The notes under the pieces were generated by a model, which worked only from the letters and a program-made list of their open reading frames with translations, made no database searches and was not told the DNA's origin. Below, piece after piece: positions 1 to 8,220 of a DNA stretch of 64,000 bases. Source of the stretch: Desulfofalx alkaliphila DSM 12257 (lineage in GTDB: Bacteria > Bacillota > Desulfotomaculia > Desulfotomaculales > Desulfohalotomaculaceae); assembly GCF_000711975.1 (NCBI RefSeq), contig NZ_JONT01000002.1, positions 124,001-188,000 of the forward strand, read 5' to 3'. How positions within the stretch are numbered: position 1 is the stretch's first letter; each line of letters starts with the position of its first letter. The position numbers and the translations under genes were made by a program.

Positions 1-1
1 G

Positions 2-538
2 AAAGTGGCATTGCAGTTAAAACCGGAGGTTGTGGTAGATGCCATCGTTGCCAAGAAAAATACCGGCACTAAAATAACAGATGCCCCGCTGGTGATTGGC
101 TTAGGCCCAGGATTTACCGCTGGGGTGGATGTTGATGTGGTGGTGGAAACAAAACGCGGGCATCACCTGGGAAGGGTACTTTTAAAGGGCTCAGCTCAAC
201 CAAACACCGGCATTCCCGGCCCGGTGCAGGGATATACTCTTGAACGGGTGCTGAGGGCTCCCGGTGACGGAATATTTAAATCTTGTGTATCCATTGCCGG
301 CAAAGTCAAGGCGGGTGATTTGATTGGTTATGTGGCTAATTATCCTGTAACAGCCGGCATAGACGGGATTTTAAGGGGATTAATAAAAGATGGAATATGG
401 GTGCCAAAGGGGCTTAAAATTGGTGATATCGACCCGCGGTGTAAGTTGGACTACTGTTATACCATATCCGATAAGGCACGCTCCATTGCCGGCGGAGTGT
501 TGGAAGCAATTTTGTATATGACAAAGGGAAGACCATAA
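2..538 (+). CDS. yqeB: YqeB family selenium-dependent molybdenum hydroxylase accessory protein (5' truncated by window edge)
   Basis: The reading frame is open to the left edge, so this is the C-terminal part (about 178 residues) of a protein that is usually about 260-270 residues long; the GTG at position 5 is internal. The sequence resembles the EF2563/YqeB family of accessory proteins found with selenium-dependent molybdenum hydroxylases such as xanthine dehydrogenase-type enzymes. Visible family features are the Gly-rich stretch around LVIGLGPGFTAG, the VVETKRGHHLG segment and the C-terminal GDIDPR motif. It lies 2 bp upstream of yqeC and ahead of mocA, the usual arrangement. The biochemical role of the family is not established; it is linked by genome context to insertion of a labile selenium into the Mo site. 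Confidence 0.85.
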   Translation, partial: KVALQLKPEVVVDAIVAKKNTGTKITDAPLVIGLGPGFTAGVDVDVVVETKRGHHLGRVLLKGSAQPNTGIPGPVQGYTLERVLRAPGDGIFKSCVSIAGKVKAGDLIGYVANYPVTAGIDGILRGLIKDGIWVPKGLKIGDIDPRCKLDYCYTISDKARSIAGGVLEAILYMTKGRP

Positions 539-540
539 TT

Positions 541-1281
541 ATGATGAAAGCATTGAAATTAACCCCTAAAGAAATGGTTTGTTTTGTGGGCGGCGGTGGC
601 AAAACAAGTCTAATGTTGAAGTTGGCAGAAATGTGTGGTAAAAATAATAATGTGCTTGTGAGTACCACAACAAAGATGTATTCTTGGCAGCTGGAAAAGG
701 CAGGCAAACTGGTTATTGAATCCAATTATCAATTGCTGCGGCAAAGGCTCGCTAATATCTTAAAGGATAGTCCAATAGTTGCCGCAGGCTCCCGCTTAGT
801 AGGCGATAAAGTAGTGGGTTTGGATGCAAAATGTCTCGATGAAATATATGATGAAGGATTATTTGATTATATACTGGTGGAGGCAGACGGATCCCGAGGA
901 AAATCATTAAAGCTGCCGGCCGGCAATGAACCGATAATACCGGAGCGGTGTACAGCGGTATATGTGGTTACAGGTGCCGATGTGTTGGGCAAACCGCTTA
1001 CAGCAGATTATGTACACAGAGCATCTTTGATGGCGGAATTTGTGGGCCGGCCAATGGGTAGCATCATTGATGACAGTATATTCATTAAGGTAATTAACCA
1101 CTATTGTGATCTTAAACAAATTGCGAGCAAAAAGGTAGCCATTCTAATTAATAAAATTGACAATGAAAAAATAAGGCGGCACACTAAGGGCTTTGCCTAT
1201 GGCATATTATCTGATAAAATAAAGTTGGTGTTACTAACTTCGACACTGTTTCCCAACCCCTTAAGGGAGGTGTTGGAATGA
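541..1281 (+). CDS. yqeC: YqeC family selenium-dependent hydroxylase accessory protein
   Basis: 246 residues, the normal size for the family. A P-loop-like GGGGKTS lies at residues 17-23 near the N terminus, followed by VSTTTKMY and, later, VEADGSRG, all characteristic of YqeC (putative selenium-dependent hydroxylase accessory protein, probably NTP-binding). The start is ATG at 541 or the adjacent ATG at 544, with an AAGGGAAG-type ribosome binding site about 12 bases upstream. It follows yqeB by 2 bp and overlaps mocA by 4 bp (ATGA), so the three are translationally coupled. Function is inferred from context: maturation of a selenium-containing Mo hydroxylase not present in this window. Confidence 0.85.
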   Translation: MMKALKLTPKEMVCFVGGGGKTSLMLKLAEMCGKNNNVLVSTTTKMYSWQLEKAGKLVIESNYQLLRQRLANILKDSPIVAAGSRLVGDKVVGLDAKCLDEIYDEGLFDYILVEADGSRGKSLKLPAGNEPIIPERCTAVYVVTGADVLGKPLTADYVHRASLMAEFVGRPMGSIIDDSIFIKVINHYCDLKQIASKKVAILINKIDNEKIRRHTKGFAYGILSDKIKLVLLTSTLFPNPLREVLE

Positions 1282-1883
1282 TATCTGCAGTTGTATTGGC
1301 TGCGGGTATGTCCCGCCGAATGGGTGAACCTAAGCTCTTGCTGAAACTGGGTGATAAAACAATCATAGAGCATGTAATACAAAATGTTGTACAGGCTAAT
1401 GTAAATGAAGTAATCCTTGTTTTAGGGCATAAGGGTGAGGCCATAAAAGGTGTGTTATCCGGTTACCGTTTAAAATATATTTATAACCCCCGGTACACTG
1501 AGGGTCAAGGTACTTCGGTTTCTGCCGGAGTAAGTGCCGTCAACCCAAGGTCAAAGGGGATAATTTTTTTATTAGGTGACCAACCATTGATTACCGCCTC
1601 CCATATCAATCAATTAATAGATAAATTTAATGGCAGCGATGCAGTGATTGTAAGACCGACGGGGGCAGGAAATCCCACCATATTTAATAGCTGCCTGAAA
1701 AATGAACTGTTGAATTTATCAGGGGATGTGGGGGGGAGGCAGGTGGTTGAGAAATATAAAAACCATGTACTAACGGTGCCAATTTACAATGGACACCAAT
1801 CTATAGATATAGATACCCAGCAGGATTATCTAAAAGTGTTGCACTATTTACAGGTAGGTAAACAAGACGGAACGGAGGGGTAG
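1278..1883 (+). CDS. mocA: MocA-type molybdenum cofactor nucleotidyltransferase
   Basis: 201 residues with the NTP-transferase fold. The N-terminal signature LAAGMSRRMGEPK (residues 7-19) binds the nucleotide, and FLLGDQP near residues 93-99 carries the metal-binding aspartate. In characterised relatives (MocA, CTP:molybdopterin cytidylyltransferase) it makes the MCD form of the cofactor used by xanthine dehydrogenase-family enzymes. Start ATG 1278 overlaps the yqeC stop and has a strong GGGAGG ribosome binding site. The pairing with yqeB/yqeC supports a dedicated cofactor supply for a Mo hydroxylase. A MobA-type guanylyl specificity is less likely but cannot be excluded by eye. Confidence 0.85.
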   Translation: MISAVVLAAGMSRRMGEPKLLLKLGDKTIIEHVIQNVVQANVNEVILVLGHKGEAIKGVLSGYRLKYIYNPRYTEGQGTSVSAGVSAVNPRSKGIIFLLGDQPLITASHINQLIDKFNGSDAVIVRPTGAGNPTIFNSCLKNELLNLSGDVGGRQVVEKYKNHVLTVPIYNGHQSIDIDTQQDYLKVLHYLQVGKQDGTEG

Positions 1884-1888
1884 TATAT

Positions 1889-2737
1889 ATGCACAAGATT
1901 GTACACAAAGAAGTATTTTCACCGGTGATCAAGCTATTTGAAGTAGAGGCTCCGAAACTTGCAGCAAAGGCCAAGGCAGGTCAATTTTTCATGCTGCGCA
2001 TTGATGAAAGAGGTGAACGCATTCCGCTTACCATTGCAGACTACAATTGCCAGGCCGGAACAATTACAACTATCTTTCAAGAGATAGGACACACCACCAA
2101 GGAACTGGGTAAACTTGCAGAGGGGGACTATATTTTAGACCTGGTGGGACCGCTGGGTGAACCTACCCAAATTAAGAATTATGGCACAGTGGTGTGTGTG
2201 GGCGGCGGAGTAGGCATAGCGCCTATCCATCCCATCGCCAGAGCTCTCAAAGAAGCAGGTAATGAGGTAATATCCGTAATTGGTGCCCGCAACAAAGAGT
2301 TGCTATTTTGGGAGGATAAAATGGCTGCTGTCAGTGATAGACTGATTGTATGTACCGATGATGGCAGTTATGGACATAAGGGCTTTGTCACTGACGTGGT
2401 AAAACAACTGGCAGAGGAAGGCGAAATAGCCCGGGTGTGGGCCATTGGCCCCATGCCGATGATGCGCGCAATGGCAGCCACCACCAAACCGCTGGGTATT
2501 AAAACCACTGTGAGCTTAAACCCCATTATGGTAGACGGTACAGGCATGTGTGGGGCTTGCAGGGTCAGTGTAGGCGGTGAGACTAAGTTTGCCTGTGTGG
2601 ACGGCCCCGAATTTGACGCCCATCTTGTTGATTTTGACTTGGCCATGCGCCGCCTGGCATATTACAAAGACGAGGAAAAAAGAGCAGAAGCAGCAGGAAG
2701 TTGTGGTAGTGGAGGTGCTTGTGGATGTCAAAAATAA
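1889..2737 (+). CDS. nfnA: NfnA-like FAD/[2Fe-2S] subunit (sulfide/dihydroorotate dehydrogenase-like)
   Basis: 282 residues of the ferredoxin-NADP reductase superfamily. The FAD-binding segment RIPLTIADY lies around residue 45-55, the NAD-binding VGGGVGIAPI around 105, and four C-terminal cysteines in MCGACRVSV..FACVDGPEFD fit the [2Fe-2S] site of this family. The C terminus ends in a Gly/Cys-rich tail. Together with the next gene it forms NfnAB (also annotated SudBA), which couples NADH and ferredoxin oxidation to NADPH formation by electron bifurcation. Start ATG 1889 has a GGAGGGG site. It overlaps nfnB by 13 bp, indicating coupled expression. Confidence 0.85.
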   Translation: MHKIVHKEVFSPVIKLFEVEAPKLAAKAKAGQFFMLRIDERGERIPLTIADYNCQAGTITTIFQEIGHTTKELGKLAEGDYILDLVGPLGEPTQIKNYGTVVCVGGGVGIAPIHPIARALKEAGNEVISVIGARNKELLFWEDKMAAVSDRLIVCTDDGSYGHKGFVTDVVKQLAEEGEIARVWAIGPMPMMRAMAATTKPLGIKTTVSLNPIMVDGTGMCGACRVSVGGETKFACVDGPEFDAHLVDFDLAMRRLAYYKDEEKRAEAAGSCGSGGACGCQK

Positions 2738-4119
2738 ATCCTGTCAAACATGAAATGCCGGTTCAACCCCCCAAGGAAAGGATTAAAAACTTTAATGAGG
2801 TGGCCTTAGGTTATAGCGAAGAGACAGCACTGGCGGAAGCAAATCGTTGTCTGGGCTGTAAAAAACCCAAGTGTGTGGAAGGATGCCCGGTGGATGTACC
2901 CATACCGGACTTTATTAAAAAAATAAAAGAGAGAGACTTCTTGGGTGCAGCCCGAGTAATAAAAAGCAAAAACAGCTTGCCGGCGGTATGCGGCAGGGTA
3001 TGCCCACAAGAAAACCAATGTGAGAAATACTGTATTATCGGTAAAAAAGCAGACCCGGTGGGTATTGGACGATTAGAGCGTTTTGTGGCCGACTATGAAC
3101 TGGCCCATGGCGGCGAAACGGTAGAAAAACTACCCCCCTCCGGAAAGCGTGTGGCTGTTATAGGATCCGGTCCGGCAGGGCTTACCGCTGCGGGTGACTT
3201 AGCTAAAATGGGCCATCAGGTAACGGTGTTCGAAGCATTACACGTAGCCGGTGGTGTATTAATGTATGGTATTCCTGAATTTCGCTTGCCTAAGGATATT
3301 GTACAGGCTGAAATTAAAAAGATTAAAGAACTGGGTGTTGAGATAAAGGTTAACTATGTGGTTGGCAAGCTTGATTCTATTGACGATTTATTAGCCGAAG
3401 GCTATGATGCGGTGTTTATCGGTACCGGCGCCGGTCTGCCCTACTTTATGAATTTGCCCGGTGAAAACCTAAACGGCATCTACTCTGCCAATGAGTTTTT
3501 AACCAGAACAAATTTAATGAAAGCATATCAATTCCCCCAAAGTGCTACACCCATAAAGGTGGGTGAGACCGTTGCAGTAATTGGCGCCGGTAACGTGGCC
3601 ATGGACGCGGCACGCACTGCACTGCGTTTAGGTGCTAAAGAATCATATATTGTTTACCGCCGCTCTGAAAAAGAAATGCCTGCCCGCCGTGAAGAAATTG
3701 AACACGCCAAGGAAGAGGGAGTAAAGTTTGCCTTATTGACCAGCCCGGTGGAATTCCACGGGGATGAAAACGGAAATCTCAAAGCCATGACATGTATTAA
3801 GTATGAACTGGGCGAACCTGATTCCTCAGGCCGCCGCCGTCCTGTGCCGGTGGAGGGATCAGAGTATGAAATGAAAGTAGACAATGTGGTGATGGCCTTA
3901 GGCCAAGGACCCAACCCCCTGGTACCCAGAACTACCCCTGGTTTGGAAATAACCCCAAGGGGTAATATAGTGGCAGATGAAGAGACCGGGGTCACTTCAA
4001 AAGCAGGCGTATATGCCGGCGGAGACATAGTAACCGGTGCAGCCACGGTAATTATGGCCATGGGTGCAGGTAAAAGGGCAGCCCGGGCCATCGATGAATA
4101 CTTAAGACCCAAAGCATAA
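2725..4119 (+). CDS. nfnB: NfnB-like NADPH-dependent flavoprotein subunit (GltD/GltA-like)
   Basis: 464 residues from ATG 2725, chosen because GGAGGTG lies 7 bases upstream; an earlier in-frame TTG is possible but worse placed. The N terminus has the two cysteine-rich [4Fe-4S] segments of glutamate synthase small-subunit proteins (CLGCKKPKCVEGCP and CGRVCPQENQCEKYC). Two dinucleotide-binding motifs follow: GSGPAGL around 147-153 and GAGNVAM around 290. The large glutamate synthase subunit is absent and nfnA directly precedes and overlaps the gene, so NADH-dependent ferredoxin:NADP+ oxidoreductase is favoured over glutamate synthase. The end of the gene forms half of a perfect 13-bp hairpin. 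Confidence 0.87.
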   Translation: MSKINPVKHEMPVQPPKERIKNFNEVALGYSEETALAEANRCLGCKKPKCVEGCPVDVPIPDFIKKIKERDFLGAARVIKSKNSLPAVCGRVCPQENQCEKYCIIGKKADPVGIGRLERFVADYELAHGGETVEKLPPSGKRVAVIGSGPAGLTAAGDLAKMGHQVTVFEALHVAGGVLMYGIPEFRLPKDIVQAEIKKIKELGVEIKVNYVVGKLDSIDDLLAEGYDAVFIGTGAGLPYFMNLPGENLNGIYSANEFLTRTNLMKAYQFPQSATPIKVGETVAVIGAGNVAMDAARTALRLGAKESYIVYRRSEKEMPARREEIEHAKEEGVKFALLTSPVEFHGDENGNLKAMTCIKYELGEPDSSGRRRPVPVEGSEYEMKVDNVVMALGQGPNPLVPRTTPGLEITPRGNIVADEETGVTSKAGVYAGGDIVTGAATVIMAMGAGKRAARAIDEYLRPKA

Positions 4120-4133
4120 CATGCTTTGGGTCT
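4105..4133 (+). terminator. Perfect 13-bp hairpin at the end of nfnB
   Basis: Thirteen-base perfect arms (4105-4117 and 4121-4133) are separated by a 3-base loop and include the nfnB stop codon. No T-tract follows on either strand, so it is either a factor-assisted terminator, an mRNA-stabilising 3' hairpin, or a separator for the convergent genes on both sides. Confidence 0.5.
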
Positions 4134-4160
4134 CCCATTGTAAACTATGAATATAAGGCA

Positions 4161-6089
4161 CTATTTAATGTTTTGCTGCAAATTAATAAAAACTTCTACT
4201 AAGTCAGGATCAAACTGTATACCGGCGCTGAGCTTTATTTTAGACAATGCTTCTTCCTTGGTTATGGCTTTACGGTATGGACGATGGTTGGTCATGGCAT
4301 CATATGCATCTACGATACTTAGTATACGACATATAATTGGTATATCTCTGCCCTTTAACCCATGGGGGTAGCCATTGCCGTTCCAGTGTTCGTGATGATG
4401 AAGGATATAGGGTGCTATCTTGGCCAATTCATTAAAGCTATTGGCAATGTTGTAGCCTATCTCAACGTGCTTGGTCATGGCTATCATTTCCGCTTCAGTA
4501 AATTTGCTGGGTTTTAGTAATATACTGTCCGGTATTCCGATTTTACCAATATCGTGAACCATAGCCAGAAGGGATAAGGAAGACAATTGTTGGTTGTCCA
4601 GACCGATGGCCATACCCATTTGCATACTGAGATTTTTAACCCTCAAGGTGTGACTTTTTGTTTCTAAATTTCTGGCAGACAGTACTTCTAATAAGGTTAA
4701 GATGAATCTGCCGGTTAGGCCGGTTAATGAAGCGGCCTTAATGGTGTACATGTTAGAATCTGCCTCATTAAAGGCTTCATCAATTAAAGCGGGATTATCT
4801 GCAATGCCCAAACCAATGGACATGGATACATGCACCCCATGGGTGGAATTATTGTAGTGGGTAATGGCCTCGTTAATGTCATTGATAATTCTATTGGCTT
4901 CACCCCGGCCGGTATGGGGGAGCAGGGCCACAAATTCGTCTCCGCCAAATCTGCACAGAATGTCCTTGGGACGAAGACAACTTTCTATTATATTACAGGC
5001 CTGCTTTAGCACTTGGTCCCCAACCTTATGTCCATAGGTGTCATTTATTGATTTCAGCCCGTCCACATCACAAAGAATTACAGCTGCCGGAAATATATCT
5101 TTACCGGGGGATTGGTAGATTATTTGGTCCAGATAAGTGCGATTATAGGCACTGGTAAGGCTATCGTGGGTGGCCATATATTGTAGTTTAGCTTTAGCCT
5201 TATGTCGCTCGGTTACGTCCACCAAAGTACCCACAATTGCCGGTCTGTTATTATATATTATGCGTATTGTCATACACTCACATATTATAAGGGTGCCGTT
5301 TTTTCGATAACAAAAAAGCTCAGTGCTGTTTTCTTCCAATGGCTGAAGCAAGTTAAAGTTATTGCTTAAAATATGTGATAATTCACTGTTCCCAATTACT
5401 AAGTCCTTAAAGCTAAGTTTATTTACTATTTCATCAAGACGGTAGCCAAATATCTCTGCAAACTTAGGATTTGCATATATTATAATATCGTCTATCATCA
5501 TAAAAACACCCACCGGAACCTTTTCGGTCAGCAGGCGGTAACGCTTCTCTGATTGATAGAGGGCCTGGGCCAAACGATTGCGTTCCTTCCTTTCCAGCTC
5601 AATTAATTTTTGATAATTTAGGCATGAAAGAACAGAGTTAATAATTTTCTTACCCAGTCCCCTAATAACATTTGGTAACCCTTCCCTTTGCACCTCACTT
5701 CTACTATAAATTAGCTGAATGATTAACTGATCTTCTAAAGTAATTAAAACCACTTCTTTTTCACGTCCGTTTTTTGGTGCACAAAAGGTATCAAAGTGAG
5801 GATTGTCCCTTGTTATAATAGATGTTCCCTGCTTTTTAATTGTGGGCAACATTGTATCTAATAGGTGCGCAGTAGCCTTTGGGCTATACTCTTTTACCCC
5901 AAAGCCTGAAGCAGTAACAAAATTTATACTGCCGTTCTCCAGCATCCAGACAACTCCCCGGTGGGCAGCAGTTTTCCTAACAATTGTTGTTATTAACTGA
6001 TGGAGCATTTTTTTTAGGTCAAGACTGTTGCCAATGGCGAGGGAGATTTCATATGAGAGTGATAAATTTTGGATTAACTCTTTATTCAT
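4161..6089 (-). CDS. GAF-PAS-GGDEF-HD-GYP cyclic-di-GMP turnover protein
   Basis: About 642 residues. In order: a GAF-like N-terminal region (to about 160), a short helical linker, a PAS domain (about 180-295), a GGDEF domain (about 305-455) and an HD-GYP domain (about 465-640). The cyclase motif GGDEF is intact and is preceded at the right distance by RPKD, an RxxD inhibitory site. The phosphodiesterase motifs HDIGK and HHHEHWNGNGYP are also intact, so both opposing activities look possible. No membrane segment is visible, so it is probably cytosolic. Start ATG 6089 is chosen because it lies 4 bases after the FIST gene stop with GGAGTTGG upstream; TTG starts at 6101 and 6107 are alternatives. 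Cotranscribed with the FIST sensor gene. Confidence 0.85.
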   Translation of the reverse strand: MNKELIQNLSLSYEISLAIGNSLDLKKMLHQLITTIVRKTAAHRGVVWMLENGSINFVTASGFGVKEYSPKATAHLLDTMLPTIKKQGTSIITRDNPHFDTFCAPKNGREKEVVLITLEDQLIIQLIYSRSEVQREGLPNVIRGLGKKIINSVLSCLNYQKLIELERKERNRLAQALYQSEKRYRLLTEKVPVGVFMMIDDIIIYANPKFAEIFGYRLDEIVNKLSFKDLVIGNSELSHILSNNFNLLQPLEENSTELFCYRKNGTLIICECMTIRIIYNNRPAIVGTLVDVTERHKAKAKLQYMATHDSLTSAYNRTYLDQIIYQSPGKDIFPAAVILCDVDGLKSINDTYGHKVGDQVLKQACNIIESCLRPKDILCRFGGDEFVALLPHTGRGEANRIINDINEAITHYNNSTHGVHVSMSIGLGIADNPALIDEAFNEADSNMYTIKAASLTGLTGRFILTLLEVLSARNLETKSHTLRVKNLSMQMGMAIGLDNQQLSSLSLLAMVHDIGKIGIPDSILLKPSKFTEAEMIAMTKHVEIGYNIANSFNELAKIAPYILHHHEHWNGNGYPHGLKGRDIPIICRILSIVDAYDAMTNHRPYRKAITKEEALSKIKLSAGIQFDPDLVEVFINLQQNIK

Positions 6090-6093
6090 AAGA

Positions 6094-7212
6094 TTAGCCA
6101 ACTCCAATGACTATTGATTTGTTAAAAAACTCTAAGTAACGATCACACACCGAGGCAACCTCCCCTAGGGTGAAAAACCCGGCCAAGGGAAGGGCATATT
6201 TGTTGTTATCTTGAATGGCACGAATTTCGCTATTAATTTCTTCATCCAGAAAAAGTACCCTGGAAATACAGGAAACCACAAGCATGCATGCCGGTTCTTT
6301 ATTTGTTTGATCAATTGGATAGTCATTGTAAGCCTCTTGGGTGGCCTTACCTGCAGCCTTGATTAAGCTCTTGTTTTCCCCTTGCAAAATGGACAGTATT
6401 GAGTTGGACGGGACTTCTCCAACCAGCTTTAGAGCCTCTTTTCCATGTATAGCTATGGGGTCGCGAACGACAATTGTGCCGTCGGATTTATTCATACCGA
6501 AGGGATACCTTTTGGCTATTTCAAAAAAGTTACTGCTGTTTATATTGGTTCCTGTTAATGATTCTAACACTTGACTATAATAGCTAAAGGCAGGCATCCA
6601 ATTTATTTCATAAAGAAAATGGTGCCGGGCATCATTGGCCACTATAGGGCCATGCATGGGCTGCCAGCCATGATCTACCCCTAAACCTATTACCGAGTTA
6701 ATGTAAATCAATATGCATCCCCTGCACCAAAAATCTTCCTTTGTAAACAGTACCGGTTTTTGTTCCAAGGTTAAGCTGCCTGCGCCACCGCCAATATACT
6801 TAATATTTCTAACACTGGAAGAAAACAGGGTTTCTAAAAAACTGCTTATATTGGTTGCCAGGCCATCAATTAACACAAGGCAGGTGGGGTAATGATTGAT
6901 GCTATCTGTTAACCGCTGTTTTTGAATATCAGCCAACTTATTATAACTAATAATATTAAGTTCACTATTAAGACCAATGGCCAGTATGCCTTCTTTAAGG
7001 GGTTTGCTGTCATAAATAATGCCCGGAAAAATACCACCGCAAATTGGTATATTAAAATTCTTAAACACCGATTGGGCCAGTTGATAATTAAAAGGAGTTT
7101 CTTCGCCTACTAACAATAAAACCCCGGTGGTTTCCTGATCTATAAACGAATTTAAAAAAAGCCCTAATTTAGAAATATCTTGATCATTAAAAAAACCAAT
7201 ATTTCGAAACAA
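6094..7212 (-). CDS. FIST domain sensory protein
   Basis: 372 residues with the FIST-N and FIST-C organisation: VLLLVGEETPF, CGGIFPGI and a mid-protein GGGAGS segment, then the C-terminal part ending LPLAGFFTLGEVA. FIST proteins are soluble ligand-sensing modules, proposed to bind amino acids or similar small molecules, that feed signal transduction outputs. The start is TTG at 7212: the sequence AAGGAGGT lies 6 bases upstream of it, whereas the frame's earlier TTG (7233) would place that ribosome binding site inside the gene. The next gene starts 4 bases after its stop, so the pair probably forms a two-part pathway with FIST as input and c-di-GMP turnover as output. The ligand is unknown. 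Confidence 0.8.
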   Translation of the reverse strand: MFRNIGFFNDQDISKLGLFLNSFIDQETTGVLLLVGEETPFNYQLAQSVFKNFNIPICGGIFPGIIYDSKPLKEGILAIGLNSELNIISYNKLADIQKQRLTDSINHYPTCLVLIDGLATNISSFLETLFSSSVRNIKYIGGGAGSLTLEQKPVLFTKEDFWCRGCILIYINSVIGLGVDHGWQPMHGPIVANDARHHFLYEINWMPAFSYYSQVLESLTGTNINSSNFFEIAKRYPFGMNKSDGTIVVRDPIAIHGKEALKLVGEVPSNSILSILQGENKSLIKAAGKATQEAYNDYPIDQTNKEPACMLVVSCISRVLFLDEEINSEIRAIQDNNKYALPLAGFFTLGEVASVCDRYLEFFNKSIVIGVG

Positions 7213-7324
7213 AGGGAATACCTCCTTTTCCAATCAATTTCGACACTTATTTTATTATTCCTTTAATTTAATATTGCCGGAAAGTTAACAAAATCGTTAA
7301 ACTCTATCCTCATAATAGAGACAT

Positions 7325-7341
7325 TTAAGTATTATACTTAA
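7325..7341. promoter_or_regulatory. Inverted repeat, possible operator
   Basis: TTAAGTA-TTA-TACTTAA is a 7-bp perfect inverted repeat about 30 bases upstream of the secreted protein gene start. Another 6-bp inverted repeat (CTCTAT/ATAGAG, 7302-7320) is just upstream. Placement suggests a repressor site or 5' leader structure; no regulator is identified. Confidence 0.35.
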
Positions 7342-7373
7342 GGTAATGAATGTTGAGGGGGGGTCGATTCATT

Positions 7374-7796
7374 ATGAAGAAGAGAATTTTAGCTTTAGCA
7401 GTTGTAGCGGCATTGCTTTTACCTGTGGTGGCCCACGCAAATCCGGCAGAAATCCTTTCTAAACTTACTAATAAAACTGTCCAAGAGGTGCAGGCCGAAA
7501 GAAAAGCCGGTAAAACTTATGGTGCCATTGCCAAAGAAGATGGGGTGGCCAATGAGTTTAAAAAGGAAATGCTTAGCTGGAAGAAAGATCTTGTGCAGTC
7601 CGGAGTTCAAAGGGGAGATTTAAGTGCAGAGCAAGCCGCTGATTACCTTGATTGGCTGGAAAGTAGAATGGCTAACTGCGACGGTACCGGGCAGGGATGT
7701 GAACTGCCCCTGCATATGGGTATGAAGTTTGGTAACGGCCATGGTAAAGGCCATGGGATGGGATACGGCAATGGAAATGGAAAGGCAAGGCAATAA
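7374..7796 (+). CDS. Secreted Gly/His-rich small protein (DUF2680-like)
   Basis: 140 residues from ATG 7374, preceded by a G-rich ribosome binding site (GAGGGGGGG, 7355-7363); an earlier in-frame ATG (7350) would add a non-signal-like leader and is rejected. Residues 1-22 form a clear Sec signal peptide (KKR, then LALAVVAALLLPVVAHA) with cleavage likely after AHA. The mature part is helical and charged, with an internal NKTVQEVQAERKAGKTYG segment, a Cys pair (CDGTGQGC) and a C-terminal tail of alternating Gly, His, Met and Asn that could bind metal. Similar small exported proteins occur in Clostridia, but the function is unknown. It is a single-gene unit with its own terminator. Confidence 0.75.
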   Translation: MKKRILALAVVAALLLPVVAHANPAEILSKLTNKTVQEVQAERKAGKTYGAIAKEDGVANEFKKEMLSWKKDLVQSGVQRGDLSAEQAADYLDWLESRMANCDGTGQGCELPLHMGMKFGNGHGKGHGMGYGNGNGKARQ

Positions 7797-7808
7797 GGTA
7801 AATCAGAG

Positions 7809-7842
7809 ACCCTGTGGAGTTAAAGACTTCACAGGGTTTTTT
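7809..7842 (+). terminator. Intrinsic terminator
   Basis: ACCCTGTG (7809-7816) pairs with CACAGGGT (7830-7837), followed by a T6 run. It terminates the secreted protein gene. Confidence 0.85.
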
Positions 7843-7937
7843 CATGTTCGGCGGTTTATAAAAATAAGGTGAAAAAAAGGAATTTTATTCTTGTTGAAGA
7901 ATATAGAATACATGTTCGAAAGATTGGGGGCGAAGTT

Positions 7938-8198
7938 ATGACCAATGGTAAGGATTTTCTGTCCAAAACACTACTGCAGGCCAAAATTAACAGGATGAAA
8001 CATGGGGATGAGCAGGCCGATGATAACCGATCGCCGGCAGATTGGGCCATGATTGCCGGCGAGCATATGGGTCACTTGTTAGGTGCCATCAGAACAAATG
8101 ATTATGCCGCCATAGAAAAGGAAATATTACATGTATCCGGGCCACTGTTGGAGTTACATGACGCTTTACAGCGAATAAAGGACCAAAAGGAAAAGTAA
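7938..8198 (+). CDS. Small soluble hypothetical protein
   Basis: 86 residues from ATG 7938, chosen because TTGGGGGCG lies 6 bases upstream; the in-frame GTG at 7869 would give 109 residues with a poor ribosome binding site. The protein is hydrophilic and mostly helical, with no signal peptide or membrane segment. The segment DNRSPADWAMIAGEHMGHLL followed by amphipathic helices loosely resembles an all-alpha MazG-like nucleotide pyrophosphohydrolase helix bundle, but the EExxE/ExxD metal signature is not clear, so I do not assign this function. It precedes a nitroreductase by 22 bp and may share its transcript. Confidence 0.6.
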   Translation: MTNGKDFLSKTLLQAKINRMKHGDEQADDNRSPADWAMIAGEHMGHLLGAIRTNDYAAIEKEILHVSGPLLELHDALQRIKDQKEK

Positions 8199-8220
8199 TA
8201 GCTTAGAAAGGGTGACTTAC

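Noticed and set aside
2719-2724. TTG start for nfnB giving two extra residues
   Set aside because: The GGAGGTG at 2711-2717 would abut this codon; ATG 2725 is properly spaced.
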